Shown piece by piece: positions 1 to 11,943 of a stretch of 64,000 bases of DNA. Each line of letters starts with the position of its first letter. Position 1 is the first letter of the stretch. The DNA is from Liolophura sinensis (taxonomy: Eukaryota > Mollusca > Polyplacophora > Chitonida > Chitonidae). Where the stretch lies: NCBI RefSeq assembly GCF_032854445.1, contig NC_088307.1, forward strand, positions 23,631,953 to 23,695,952, in the 5' to 3' direction. The translations under genes and the position numbers were made by a program. The notes under the pieces were generated by a model. That model was not told where the DNA came from and searched no databases. It worked only from the letters and a program-made list of their open reading frames with translations.

Positions 1-405
1 TTACACTGGGCTAGCGTGTTAACCAACTTAGCCACGGAGGCCCCGCGCCTACATTGGTGAAAGGCTCCTGGGTCTTTACGCTAGTCTAGCATGCTAACCA
101 ACTGAGCCAAGGAGGCCCCGAGCCCACATTGGTAAGAGGCTCCTGGGTCATTACGCTGGCTAGCGTGCTGACCAACTGAGCCACAGAGGCCCCCCACCAA
201 CATTAGTACGAGGCTCCTGGTCATTATGCTGTTCTAGCGTGCTAACCAACTGAGCCACAGAGGCCCCCAGCCCACATTGGTGAGAGGCTCCTGGTTCATT
301 ACGCTGGGCTAGGGTGCTAACCAACTGAGCCACAGAGGCCCCCCCGCCTACATTGGTGAGAGGCTCCTAAGTCATTACGCTAGTCTAGCGTGCTAACCAA
401 CTGAG
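1..405 (-). repeat. tandem array of tRNA-sized SINE-A head units
   Basis: About five and a half direct repeats with a period of 74-76 bp; the motif ggctcctgg starts at 63, 138, 212, 286 and (as ggctcctaa) 362. Read on the minus strand, each unit starts GGGGCCTCNGTGGCTCAGTT, followed by GGTTAGC, a clear pol III A-box. It matches the 5' head of the dispersed SINE-A family seen elsewhere in the window (for example 32142-32358). The SINE's B-box (GAGTTCAAGTCC) and body are absent from every unit. The array runs off the left edge, so its true length is unknown. Confidence 0.85.
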
Positions 406-412
406 CTCATTC

Positions 413-1695
413 TGCTTGATTCAGAAATACATGTAATTCCAGTTAATTGACTTTAATATGCTCCCTTTAATACTCAATTCTGGCCTTCCCAGAAGTTCTT
501 TGAATGCAGACATGCAGACTTTGCTCAGTTTTAATGTCGTTCCAGTTGTTTTGAGCACAGACATTAGTATGCACCATTATAACTAAGCTCTGTCAATCCA
601 AGACATTCTTTCAGTGCAAGCATTATTTATGCATCTGTACACTCCATTCTGGCCATTCCCAAGTTCTTCCATTGATACAATGTACATGTAGCCTACTTAT
701 TTGTAAATCTGTAAAATGCATTCATATTTTCCAGGTTATTTCTAGTACCCTTCTCCAGGTTAGTTAATACCTTCACTTGTGCATGTGTACATACCAGAGC
801 TTCTGTTAGATTACCCAAAGTTTTACAGCAGATAAATCCAAGCAAAAGGCCTAACTGAAGTGTACCACTTAGATGTGCTATGCACACCCTTAAAATATTT
901 TTAAAAATAAGTACTACCGCAAGCTTTTATGCAGCTCTGAAGGTGCATTACATGTATATGTACTGAACTTGAAGTGAAATACAGTATTCAAAGGCTACTG
1001 TTTCTTTGTTTGTTTACAAGTTGTTGTTTTCAGCATTCCATCCACGCTGCATGCTGATCAACTCAAGCAGATATTTACAGAGCAGGTGGACTGAAAGAAG
1101 CAAGTCAATTTTATCAAATCATACGCACTATTCCCTTGGGGAATGTTTGATTGATTTATTCCTTAATGTATTCATCTTATCAAAGTTTTTTCATAGACTT
1201 GAAAGTGTATCACCATAGGGTGGGGGTGGGAATGCAGACACCCAAGATAAACCTTCCAATCATACTCTGCTTGGTTGACCATGTTCCCAGCTCAGCTTAC
1301 ACAATAACCGCTCTGGTACATAATCATACCATCGCTAACCTGAACTCGGTCATATCAAAGTGTTTTATATCTGCGTGCGACGAAAACTGCATGGTTTCTC
1401 ATGACCTTAAAGTAATTCTGAATTCTTATCACCTTATTATGAGGGAAGAGTAAACACTATAATGTCAAAATTTACACAAATGTCACAGAGGCATCCACTC
1501 AGACAGGATTACAACTTGGCAAGTTGCCATAATAATGATTTTCAAATCGTGACTTCGTTGCAAGGGTGAACTGGAAAAAAAAAATTAAGATCACCATTTT
1601 TTATTTTTACACCAGTGACTTTAGGGGTTAAGTCTGTTCAAACACAAATCAAAGTTGTTTATCACTCTCTACTTAGTTTGAATCTAAATATTCCA
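413..1695. other. no clear gene; unique AT-rich sequence
   Basis: Apart from the weak exon candidate at 795-888 I see only short chance open frames. There is no recognised domain, repeat or RNA gene. Confidence 0.5.
795..888 (-). CDS. possible internal exon, unknown protein
   Basis: On the minus strand, an open stretch runs from an acceptor-like TATTTTAAG to a good donor, CTCTG|GTATGT, giving 94 nt and about 31 residues. The peptide is hydrophobic and protein-like; it contains AHLSGTLQLGLLLGF and ends NLTEAL before the donor. I recognise no family. The acceptor is weak, with no strong pyrimidine tract. The open frame also continues past the donor for some 30 codons, so this may be chance. 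Confidence 0.22.
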
Positions 1696-1707
1696 TGAAT
1701 GCTTGAT

Positions 1708-1853
1708 TTATTTGTTTATTTGTTTAGTGTTTTACGGCATACTCAAGAATATTTCACTTATATGACGGCAACCAGCATTATGGTGGGAGGAAACCGGGCA
1801 GAGCTTAGGGGAAACTCACGACCATCCGCAGGTTTCTGAGAGACCTTCCCACG
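1708..1853 (-). repeat. SINE-A, 5'-truncated, with target-site duplication
   Basis: The AT-rich tail lies at the left and the 3' module (TTGAGTATGCCGTAAAAC on the minus strand) follows. The copy stops before the tRNA-like head. A perfect 12-bp duplication, tgaatgcttgat, flanks it at 1696-1707 and 1854-1865. This is the expected footprint of target-primed reverse transcription with premature 5' arrest. Confidence 0.85.
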
Positions 1854-2125
1854 TGAATGCTTGATACAATACTTCATAGCATGTAGTGTTGAACATCCAG
1901 ATAGCCAGTTTCAAAAAAACTTCTTTATTGTGCTTATTAAGTTGAGCCATTTATGGGAAAAAAATATAGGGTCGGTCGTTAGGTAGTGCTTTTTATTTCA
2001 TTGTGTTTAACGTGAAAGGGATTGTAAAAAAACTAACATTGCATGAGAGGTAAATAAAATGAAGAAGTCCAATAAAAACTTTGAGGCAGGGCTGTTTCTA
2101 TGCTTATATTCTTATTGAATTTATT

Positions 2126-2305
2126 TTATTTATTTATTTACTGGATTGGAGTTTTACGCTGTACTCAAGAATATTTCACTTATACAACGGCAGCCAGCAT
2201 TATGGTGGGAGGAGACCAGGCAGAGACCGGGGGGAAACCCACAACTATCCACAGGTTGCTGGCAGACCTTCCCTCGAATGGACAGGAGGAAAGCCAGCAT
2301 GATAT
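2126..2305 (-). repeat. SINE-A, 5'-truncated, with target-site duplication
   Basis: It carries the SINE-A 3' module and GGGTTTCCCCC core, and ends near the AGCCAGCATGA segment without the tRNA-like head. An 11-bp direct repeat, ttgaatttatt, lies at 2115-2125 and 2306-2316. Two open frames across it are shadows of the repeat. Confidence 0.83.
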
Positions 2306-2349
2306 TTGAATTTATTGCTTCGTAGCATAGTGTGGACTACATACAAAGT

Positions 2350-2570
2350 ATTCCAATTCTTCAACCTTCTTGCATGTTTACAAGCTGTTTATACAAGCAC
2401 ATTCTGAAGGCATTACTCTCTGTAGACCGATAAAATTATCCTCTTTGTGAAGGCGTGAAATTGGCCAACCCACCCAATGTAGTTCTGTCTCCAAAATCAA
2501 ATTAAAAATGTTCACAAATTGCACTGAAAGTTACTCTTTCATACGTGAAAAGGTTTAGGAATTAGGGTAA
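2350..2570 (-). mobile_element. MITE-like repeat M1
   Basis: About 220 bp with inverted ends: CCAATTCTTCAACCTTCTTG at the left, and on the right the complement of a similar end (GTGAAAAGGTTTAGGAATTAG). The interior matches the other M1 copies (ACCAATGTAGTTTTGTCTCC, GCACTGAAAGTTGCTCTTTC). It has no coding capacity. Confidence 0.75.
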
Positions 2571-2616
2571 GCGTTCATTCCATCACAGCATGTACCAATT
2601 TTTGCTTCATGTTTCT

Positions 2617-2786
2617 CCGGCCGTAAGTGGGAAGGTCTGCAGCAACCTGTGGATGGTTGTGGGTTTCCCCCAGGCTCTGCCTGGTTTCCACCCACCATAA
2701 TGCTGGCCGCCGTCGTATAAGTGAAATATTCTTGAGTACGGCGTAAAACACCAATCAAAAAAAATAAATAAAAAATAAAAATAAAA
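2617..2786 (+). repeat. SINE-A, 5'-truncated, with target-site duplication
   Basis: A plus-oriented copy starting inside the body (CCGGCCGTAAGTGGGAAGG). It runs through GTGGGTTTCCCCC, CACCATAATGCTGGCCGCC and TTGAGTACGGCGTAAAACACC into an (A/T)-rich tail. A perfect 10-bp duplication, tcatgtttct, lies at 2607-2616 and 2787-2796. The tRNA-like head is absent. Confidence 0.85.
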
Positions 2787-2796
2787 TCATGTTTCT

Positions 2797-3590
2797 AACC
2801 CAGTGATTGCAGGATCAAATGATTTCCAATAGCTAGTAAAATCTGAGACAGAACATCATGTACTAAGTGTTTTTTATTGCGCTGTTTATAACAATTTAAC
2901 ACTGTAAATCCATCCCAGTTCCTACAAATTCCCTGCAGAAAACCCTGCCATTGGTATACAGCTGTGGATTCATTCCCCAGACCTCTTCTTAAGCCTGCCA
3001 CCATCCATAATACATCCCATGTTTATTTGATATATTCTTTTTTCTTCTCTTATTCTGCTCTTAAGGATTTTTTTTCTCTCTCAATGTGTGCAAAGAGTCC
3101 ACAGCTGTACTCAGAAGATTCTGCAGGCTTTAATATTCAAAGTACCGGACAAACTTTCACAGACCAGCGGCCTCGGAAGATCCAACAGCCGTCAAGCCTG
3201 TGGCCTCCTGTATACTTGGTGCCTGGATCGTCTAATAGCATTGCCAGACATGTTAAATATAAAGAGTCTATATACAGCGCATGTGTGTCATGCAATCTCT
3301 ACACGCAGGTGTCAACATGTATTTTCCCTAAAAATCTGACCGGTAGAAAAAGTGTATGTTCAGAAGCCAATAAAGACAATAAAATATTGTTTTTATTTTT
3401 TTGAGCTGAAACTATAGAACATATTCAATCTTCAAAAAAAAAAAAAAAAAAAAAAACCTCACAAGACCTTTATAAGATCAATTAATACATTTAAAAATCT
3501 ATGAATAAAATTTATTTAAATCATACATAAACTTTATATACAGTCATGCATTAGATCTAATACAGTATATATATATTCTACTTTTCATTA

Positions 3591-3642
<52 letters not shown>

Positions 3643-4155
3643 TTAAGGGCAATATTGACACAACACCTGAAGCAACTCAGACTGTGCAAATCAATAGTGT
3701 TCAATCTAGCTAGTAAACAGTGCACCCACCTACGTGTACATGTAACGCCATAAACACGAGGGCGTGCAACCCTGATTTTATACCTACCATGCAAATTTCT
3801 CTTTATAAACACCATTTGCAAATAAGATAACAGACTGAAGTTGTCATACGGACTTGCATATCTGTGAACTCACACTTTTTTGATGGGAATCTTGCACTTT
3901 TTAATTGAAAACCACGTTCTCACAATCAGTGTATTAAATCTCATGTTTTTTTTTTTACACACAAATGTTTCATAATATTGTTTTATGATGTTTTCATCTA
4001 CATGACAAAATATGTGTACACTTGCCAGCAATAAAATACACAAAACCATTTTCTCCCCCTACACACCAAACCGGCAAGTTTCTCCAGTTGAAATGGACTG
4101 TTTTACGAAGCACTTGCAAATTGCGCCTGACGTAACTAAACTTCTATGACAACGT
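2797..4155. other. no gene recognised; microsatellites
   Basis: Holds a poly(A) run at about 3434-3456 and a (TA)n tract at about 3592-3637. The 146-codon open frame at 2964-3404 has no recognisable domain, no splice context and low-complexity stretches; I regard it as chance. Confidence 0.5.
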
Positions 4156-4167
4156 ACCGTATATTGA

Positions 4168-4496
4168 GTGAGTGAGTGACTGCTTAGGGTTTAATGTTGT
4201 AATTAACAATTTTTCAGTTATTTGATGATAGAGTCTTTAATGTGCCTCCTTGCTGCAGGAAAGGTTTCCACTGCTCTTTCATCTAGTGCTGCTTCAATGA
4301 GGCGCCTTACCAAAGGCAAGTAAGCCACCCCAACCAAGCCATTATACTGATACGGGTCAACCAGCCTTTGCACTATCCCCTAATGGTGAACGCCAAACAA
4401 GGAAGCTACTTCTTAAATGTGACTTGACCCAGGCTTGACCCTGGATCTACGCCTTTCGATGTGAACGCTCTACCAACAGAGACATCGGGGCTGGTC
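4168..4496 (-). repeat. SINE-B (tRNA-Pro-like head), near full length
   Basis: The (TGAG)n tail is at the left and the head at the right. On the minus strand the head reads CCCCGATGTCTCTGTTGGTAG, with B-box-like GGTCAAGCCTGG. The flanks accgtatattga (4156-4167) and accatatattga (4497-4508) match at 11 of 12 positions and look like a slightly aged target-site duplication. Confidence 0.85.
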
Positions 4497-4632
4497 ACCA
4501 TATATTGAAGAGATACATGTACATCATCATGGTAAATGTCCTTGTTGTAGTGTTACTACACCTTTGTAAGATGGCCGCCCTAGACATCTTGTGTGTTTGT
4601 GGTCATGTATTCTCCTCCAATGTGGGACTCAC

Positions 4633-4758
4633 CTCATCGTTCATTAATACAGCTTGTAAATCCATTAAAACATCGAATGGTGGAGAATTAATCAGCTTAG
4701 ACATGCATGGGAAGTTGTTATTGTTGGAGATGGTGAGCAAATTGGCAATTGAACACAA
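4633..4758 (-). CDS. possible internal exon, unknown protein
   Basis: On the minus strand, 126 nt (42 codons, phase 0 at both ends) lie between an acceptor-like sequence (CATTTTTTGCTGTAATTAAAG) and a strong donor (GATGAG|GTGAGT). The peptide looks like a real protein segment: it includes a run of four Asn, then CMSKLINSPPFDVLMDLQ, and ends LMNDE. I do not recognise the family. The frame stays open for ten codons past the donor before a stop, so it could instead be a C-terminal exon or a decayed gene piece. A 91-codon frame on the plus strand overlaps it and looks less protein-like. Confidence 0.35.
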
Positions 4759-4769
4759 CTTTAATTACA

Positions 4770-6365
4770 GCAAAAAATGATTAACTTCATTAAAATCTGA
4801 AAGGTGTGCATTCCAATTAGCAAACCATCAATTAGTATTTGGCTTAAGAAAACTTTAAAGCCAAAGAAAACACTAACGTGAATGATGTCAACTGACAGAC
4901 CATAAAATGCTGTTGAGGAAAGCTTGTTAGATTTAATTATTAGAATTTTCGCCAACCTAATAAAATGCATTAGAAACTTTGGATTAACTTTTCTGACGGT
5001 ATTGGGACCAGTGACGTCACATCAGGTTTTTGCCATACACAAACTGCTAAATTTCATCTTTCAATGGGCATATACATATGGAGCCAAGAATGCGTTCACC
5101 AAATAGACCGTGAAACGAAGTACTTCAAGAAAAATATATGGACATGATCTCAATGATGCCTCTGGGTCCCAACAGACTACCGTAGAAAAAGCCTAAAAAA
5201 ATTTTTAAAAAATGAATAAATCACACTACTTTTCTGGGCAGTGTTAATATGTCTTCTGCCTGATATAATCTAATCTCAGTTTTCTCTACCTTTAAGCTTG
5301 ATTTGTTTTCTAAAATGCAGAGCTACATGTTTACACCCATGAACCTGTAATGTCATGACAACAAAATTGTACCATATATCAGGTAGTTACATTGCACAGA
5401 AAGCAATGGCCTATCAGAATGGTCTTATCAAAGTTGGACAGTATTTGAAGCCATTATAGCAGGAAAACCAATGACTAATCAAAATCAAGGAAATTGGTAA
5501 ATATGCAAATCCTACATGTATGTGCACACAGATCTGGCTGGTTTTCATACTTGACCTGAGATAGCACAAAAGTTACCCTTACTGGCACACAAAGTGTTAT
5601 CCGAACTGGACAATATTTTGAGCAGTCTATGCATGGAAACCAAAGTCTGACAGATGGACAGACGGATAAACAGACCCGAATCAAAATCCCTGGCTCCCCT
5701 TTCTGAAAGTGTGGGATAATAATTCAAGCCTTGTTCTCTTGGAAGTGATAAAGTGATCAATAAATTTTGATAATCATCTGTGAAGTCAATAACATTGATC
5801 AGAATCCACATTAACATGAACATGTAAAGAAATTAAAAAAGGATGTTATTTTCCATTCAGGCACCAATATTGTGTAAGATAGAAACTCAAACTCTTTATA
5901 CTTCGGACAAATTCTGAACTGTTTATTCAAAAGCTTTAAAAACACACACTCAAGAGCTCTAGGAGCATCTACCAAAATATCTGAACTTGACAATCGTTCA
6001 CAAAAATATAAAACAAAGCTTTCTTTCTGAACATATGAACATTCATTCATTTATATAAAGTTACTCCTAAACCTTCCACCAGATACAGTCGTGCATGAGT
6101 GCTCATGCACTCACTGAGACAGCTAGCTGCAATGCAGCACATGGGCTTAAAAGCATTACACAAACCAAAGCAATCTGTACTTATACAAAACATACACGTA
6201 CAAAACCTTCCAAAAACATTCATAATCTAACTAAATAACTTAATTATCGCCTACCGGTATGTATTTAAACAAAGAACATATTGTTATGAATCAAAGTAAC
6301 ACATTTCCTAGAAACAGAACAAAATGCCATTATCATTTGGGCCACGTAGAAATCGGTCTGCAGAG
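4770..6365. other. no gene or repeat recognised
   Basis: AT-rich unique sequence with only short, domain-free open frames on both strands. Confidence 0.5.
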
Positions 6366-6367
6366 TA

Positions 6368-6718
6368 TGAATTGCACTAAGCGGAAAATGAGCTATAGCC
6401 AAGCACAAATTCAGCTAACCAAGCAGAAACTGAGCTGACTGAGCAGAAACTGAGATGACCAAGCAGAAACTGAGCTGACCAAGCAGAAATTGAGCTGACC
6501 GAGCAGAAACTGAGCTGACTGAACAGAAACTGAGCTGATCAAATAGACATTGCACTTGTCAAGCAGAAATTGCACTTGCAAAGCTAAAATTGGGTTACAT
6601 GACCCAGCAAAAATTGAGGTAAGTAGAAAATTGGCCTGCCAAGTAGAAAGTGAGGATACCAAGGAAATATTAAGCTGACCAAATAGAAATTACTTGAGCT
6701 GGCCAATGAAACATTGAC
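6368..6718. repeat. 20-bp minisatellite, about 17 degenerate units
   Basis: A direct repeat of AAGCAGAAACTGAGCTGACC with a strict 20-bp period from about 6400 to 6560, decaying at both ends. Because 20 is not a multiple of 3, the 83-codon minus frame across it cycles through three readings of the unit; it is a repeat artefact. Confidence 0.9.
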
Positions 6719-6719
6719 T

Positions 6720-7630
6720 TTTTTTTGGTCCTGTGGTCACAGCACTTGTATAAAATTTATTACACATCAAGCTCGGATTGCGTTAATACCATAATGCATC
6801 TTTTTAATGTCAGCTGATTTGGATTAATGAAAGTACTTGTACATTATTAAACGTACTAATGAAAAAATTTTCAGAAACTATTGCCACTTTTAACCAGCAC
6901 TGTTTAACCACCTCCAATTTACAAGTTGAAGCATCCCCCTCCTCCCCCCCCCCCCCCAATACAATTCTGGCTGTTTCTCCATATTTAATTGGCCTTCATC
7001 TTGGTCTCTGAAAGAGTTTATCTAATTATTAAAAATTGGTAAAAACAATGCTGCTAATGTATTGAAACAAAAACAATTTGCACCACTGTCGCACAATTAA
7101 AACGCATCAACTTGGCAAAACACCTAGACAAACTTTAACTGTGTTTAAATTTACCACAAGACAAGTAAGCACCGGCATTAACAATACAAAACAATTGTAA
7201 GACAGATAAAAATGTAAAAAGTACATAATGGACCACTGTTCAACATTGGCAAGCTGTATGCAAAGTTTGATTCATCGACACTTCTCAGCCTACAAACAAA
7301 CATCGACTGCACCTAAACGTGCATGTATATTTATTTATAAATATAGATTTGGAGAAGTATATTTATCCCTAGAAACTGTTACTGCCTATTATCTACTACT
7401 ACCATAAATGTGGGAATTTTTTTTACGTTTATTACATCTTTGTTTTACACGTTTTCACAGAGAATGTGTAAGTAATCTTGTCAGGCTTGTGGCTACATTT
7501 GAAAATTGCTTTAAAAATTTACTTTGTTACAATTGCAACTTGTGTAATGTCAATATCTGTCAGAGTCAGTAAATTAAGGCCTAACTCACAACTGTGCTCC
7601 TTTCTGTTAAAATCTTTATATGCCAGTTTT
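6720..7630. other. no gene recognised
   Basis: Unique AT-rich sequence with a poly(C) run at about 6944-6957. Confidence 0.5.
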
Positions 7631-7634
7631 TATC

Positions 7635-7807
7635 AAGTTTTATGACAGCTAGAATAAAGTTTTATGACAGCTAGAATAAAGTTTTATGACAGCTAGAATA
7701 AAGTGTTATGCCAGTTAGAAGCTAGAATAAAGCTTTGTAACAGTTAAAATAAAGTTTTATGACTGCCAGAACAAAGTTTTATTAGAGCTACAATAAAGTT
7801 TATGACT
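7635..7807 (+). repeat. 22-bp minisatellite carrying AATAAAG in each unit
   Basis: About eight units of AGTTTTATGACAGCTAGAATAA. The first three are near perfect (TATGAC at 7641, 7663 and 7685) and later ones drift. Each junction creates AATAAAG, the canonical polyadenylation hexamer, on the plus strand. Confidence 0.88.
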
Positions 7808-7809
7808 TC

Positions 7810-9745
7810 AGCTGATTGTAACAATGATGTTGACACATGTAAACACATACATGTACATGTATGTTGCCATGGTAGTCACGATCAGCTTACGATTGCATTG
7901 TGCAAGAGGCTCCTGGAAATAATAAAGCTTTTTTTCTTAATGTAGGCATGCAAAGTTTTTTTTACAGATTTTTAACTTATTTTACTTAATAGGAGTTTAA
8001 CACTGTACTCTGATTGATTTAAAGTTTGACCAATGCTGAAATAAAGTTTTATAAATGGTAACAAACATCTATACAGGCTGGCATAAATTAATAACCATTC
8101 TCTCAATGAAAGCACAATCTTCTATTTCATAATACATGCTTACTAAATTTGTAAAATAAGCTTCCTTGAGAGTGACAGGAGCCTAGTGCCATGTCAAAAT
8201 TCTAGATGCTTTATCACTACACTGAATGAACATTTAAAGTGGGGTTTCTGACTTTTTGTGAACTAATTTTCAAATTAAAGTACTCTTTATCTTGAAAAAT
8301 CTCATATAAATACTTTTGCTACAGAAGAATATTTTACAAAACACGTCCACACAAAAGATCATTTATTAAACACATGAAAGACAATATAGTTGACAGTCAC
8401 TACAAAAGTGTCCCAGTTTTCAATAACTGTAACAGTTTTCAAATTCTTATCCCCGGGAATGCAATGGAAAGCGTATCAGCACTCTATAAAGTGTGGTATA
8501 TCTATAGCTTTTGGAGCCACATTCCTCTGTCTTATTTACACTTAACAGAGCCAATCACACGATGAGCCATTCCAATAACATGGTGGTGTTAGAGTTCAAA
8601 ACTCAGTGAGGCCATCATTAAGAAAATTCTCAGATGGTCAAACCTGACTGACCCTCCAAAACAAACATGACCTTCTTAAAACGCGTACTGGGATTTTTTC
8701 TCTCAGTGTCAATTTCCTTGAATCCTTATCTTTTTATTAGCCAAAATGAGAAGAGAAATCCACAAGAAATTACCACATCTTTTTGTTAAGGTCAGGTTTT
8801 GCCCAACAAGAAATTTTTTAACCATGGTCTGAACATGCTGAAAGGACTTGTTATTTCACAGGTCTTGGCATCCATCTCTGTTTTTAACAAATATCTACAA
8901 ATTCAAATATTGTTCAATAATGATATGTACAGGATGCTCTGTTGTTCTTCAAAAATGTTTTGATGCAGACCAATCCCATTTTCTAAAGAACGAACTAGTT
9001 TCTGTACACTTCTCATTTATAAATGTATAATACTGATCTCAGACTGGGGAAGGTCACCTTATACACATTGTACACTACAAAAATATACTCTAAAAGTGAA
9101 AAAATAGCCTAATGAAAACATCACAGTAAGCAGGTAGTGTTGAATATTTTTCAGGTAAGAAAAAATTGTAAAAACATTGGAATATTTTACTTCTGGTCCC
9201 AATCAATTATTGTATAAGGGAATGCAACCTTGAGCTCTAAATGTGACCATGACACACCATAAACCCACTCAAACACTAAGATTTGATTTCTAGTGCACAA
9301 AAAAGCAATTTTTCCAATAAAAATATTTATCTCTGTTACATTGTGCCCATCAACAACTGAAACACACCGGTTAATTGCAGGCTTGCACCTCGATTTCTTT
9401 CCTAAATTATTTAGGGCTCTGAGCCAGTTAAAATGCATGACGAATTTAACTTCTTGACTTTTATCAAAAACCTACATGCAGAAAGATTTCATGCCCTAAG
9501 CAATGACATCTGGTTAAAAAAACATCAACATGTCAAAGTATTGTTTTGTTTCAAAGAATCTACAGATGAACATATCAAAAAATTACATGATTACATGGAA
9601 CAACATGTGACCAATGTACTTACGACTTGTCCATGAGAATTACACGTACCACTGACTCACATTAGCATAATAACTTGAATAATTTTTCACATGTTCACAA
9701 CTCAATTAATGAATTGATATACTTGACTCGATTCAAAATTCTCAT
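7810..9745. other. no gene recognised
   Basis: AT-rich unique sequence. The 67-codon plus frame at 9433-9636 is fairly protein-like in composition but has no domain, signal or splice context I can support. Confidence 0.45.
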
Positions 9746-9761
9746 TCACACTTCAAATTTA

Positions 9762-9990
9762 TTTATTTATTTGACTCGTATTTTACACTGCACTAAAGAC
9801 TACAAGTATTTCACTTATGCAATGGCCGCCAGCATTATGGTGGTAGGAAACCAGCCAGAGCCCGGGAGAAACCCCCGACCATCCATAGGTTGCTGGTAGA
9901 CCTTCCCATGTACATCCAGACATGAAGCCAGCATGAGCTGGACTTGAACTCACAGCCACTGCATTGGTGAGAGGCTCCTAGGTCATTGCG
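9762..9990 (-). repeat. SINE-A, truncated within its head, with target-site duplication
   Basis: The (ATTT)n tail is at the left and the complete body follows. The copy ends at the GACCTAGGAGCC part of the head, so it lacks the first few tens of bases including the A-box. A perfect 13-bp duplication, cacttcaaattta, lies at 9749-9761 and 9991-10003. Confidence 0.88.
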
Positions 9991-10328
9991 CACTTCAAAT
10001 TTAACTGAAATTTCTATATTCTTCCATTTTATACAAAAATTTACACATTTCCTTACAATTATGAAATAGATAATTTCAAGAACATGTAAACAGACTTGTG
10101 CACAATAAATGCCATGAACTGCTGGGTTTATGTTGATTGGAGTTTTACCAGTTACTGAAGAATATTTCTCTAAAAATGATGGCTAATATGGGAAAATGAC
10201 TCATTCCCTTAAACTTATTTCACAGCATATGACCTAATTAATGAGAGGTGCAAAACGATCCTACAAACCATATCAATGACTTGACATACTTTTGTAGGGT
10301 ATTACTTAACAGTCCTGCAACCTTCAAT

Positions 10329-10541
10329 ACTCCAATTCCTCAAAATTTTCGCACAAAAAAGAGCAACTTTCCATGTAACTTATGAACGTTTTGAATTTTA
10401 TGTTGGAGACAACTGATTGGATTGGCCAGTTTAGGGCTTCACAAAATGTATAATTTTATCAGTTCAGATAGAACAATGCCCTCATGAATATGCTTGAATA
10501 AACAACGTGGAAACATGTGAAAAGGTTTAAGAATCACAGTA
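10329..10541 (+). mobile_element. MITE-like repeat M1
   Basis: The left end CCAATTCCTCAAAATTTTCG and the right end ATGTGAAAAGGTTTAAGAATC are imperfect inverted repeats. The interior AGAGCAACTTT, GGCTTCACAAAATGTATAAT and TGCTTGAATAAACA segments match the other M1 copies. Confidence 0.8.
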
Positions 10542-11055
10542 ATTTGTAGTTAGAAAAAAAAGTTGGAGAAAGGGAACAAAATCAAGACAGGAGAAATCAT
10601 TTTGAAAAGTATACCTCACATAGAAAAGGAATTGTGATTAACATTTTTTTGACAGCTAGGTCACATGATAAAGTGGGACTTTTTCTACCTTTAGAGATAA
10701 AAGAGTTCTAACTTGAATCTCCCCTTGATGTTGTACAGAGGTGCATGATGCTGCAAAAGTGTAGAAGCAGAGCTCCATGAAAACAGTTAAAACACAATAT
10801 CATAGTTGTCCCTACTTATCCCTTGTTCAAAAGGAAAGGTTTTGTTCCCACATTAAGATTCACTGGTTTTTATTGGTCTGTCTCTAGGAGGGCTTTGTCA
10901 CTGATTGGCTGACAAGATTCCTCGGGCAAGTTGGGCTGTGACTGACTTCATGTACATACTGAACACTACATCATCAATGAAATGTCATGGAAATTGACAG
11001 AATCGTGAAATATTCTGGATTCATTTTCTTAATATTTCTACAACTATTATATACT

Positions 11056-11249
11056 GTAAATCTTTAATCTTTTCAAGTACTAAAGCACTTTTATTAGTGG
11101 TTAATTTATGCATACAATTATTAAGAAAATGAGGATAAAGATACAAGCTTCACAAAACTGCACAAATTATTTCTCTATTCCCTCAGAATGTTCCAAAATA
11201 TTGGTTGCTGAGGCAGTTATAAAAGGTTGAAGAACTGTGGTAAGCTAAT
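11056..11249 (+). mobile_element. MITE-like repeat M2
   Basis: The left end is AAATCTTTAATCTTTTCAAG and the right end is AAAAGGTTGAAGAACTGTGG. The interior (AAGCACTTTT, AATTATTTCTCTATTCC, CAAAATATTGGTTGCTGAGG) is shared with copies at 17388, 26260, 56345 and 63588. Confidence 0.75.
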
Positions 11250-11654
11250 AGTACAGTCCCTTGAAATATGGTAGTAACATATACAGGCATAAATTGATCT
11301 ATAGTGTATTATAATATTTGTATACAATGTTAACATACATGTCTATATTCAGACAGACATGTATTAAATGTAGTTAATATCAGACAGCAAGCCTGTATAT
11401 AAATATGGTGATAAATTTCACAGACTGACAACAATGGTATCATCATAATTTATTGAATGTCAATTTATTGAATCGCATGTTAGAATTCCATGCAATTTGA
11501 CAGCAAAACTAATGGGATTGAAAGAATGGGGTCAAGGGCATCTGTCGTCAAGGACAGCTACTTTCTTCCGACATAAATTAGACATTGTGAACAGTTAAAA
11601 CAGCCAATCACAATAAACCACTGGGCTCAAGCACTACCCACATCCTAAGGAAAC

Positions 11655-11660
11655 TTTATT
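11655..11660 (-). promoter_or_regulatory. candidate polyadenylation signal for the GPCR
   Basis: TTTATT on the plus strand reads AATAAA on the minus strand, about 285 nt downstream of the GPCR stop codon. It is the nearest canonical hexamer I noticed. In AT-rich DNA it could be chance. Confidence 0.4.
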
Positions 11661-11943
11661 AAGTATTAAGAAAACGTTCATCGCTGGGAATTAATAACAA
11701 AAAAGTCAATCTGACAAATAGTCCAGACAATCATGTAAAAATGGCTGGCATCCTGAAGACTAAAAAAAACCAAAACAAAAAAACAGGTACATAACTTTTT
11801 TACACCAAAGTGTAGTTTTGCAGACGGCACAACATCCTGCCAAATTTCCAAGACAGGGGAGACAACTAGGTTTTCTCAACAACAAGATGTACACCGTAAA
11901 GCTGGGCAATGGCTAGAGTTATCACAGATAAACCAATCAGATA

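Noticed and set aside
2964-3404. 146-codon plus-strand open frame
   Set aside because: No recognisable domain; low-complexity Phe and Ser runs, ending in a poly(T)-derived Phe tail. Chance open frame.
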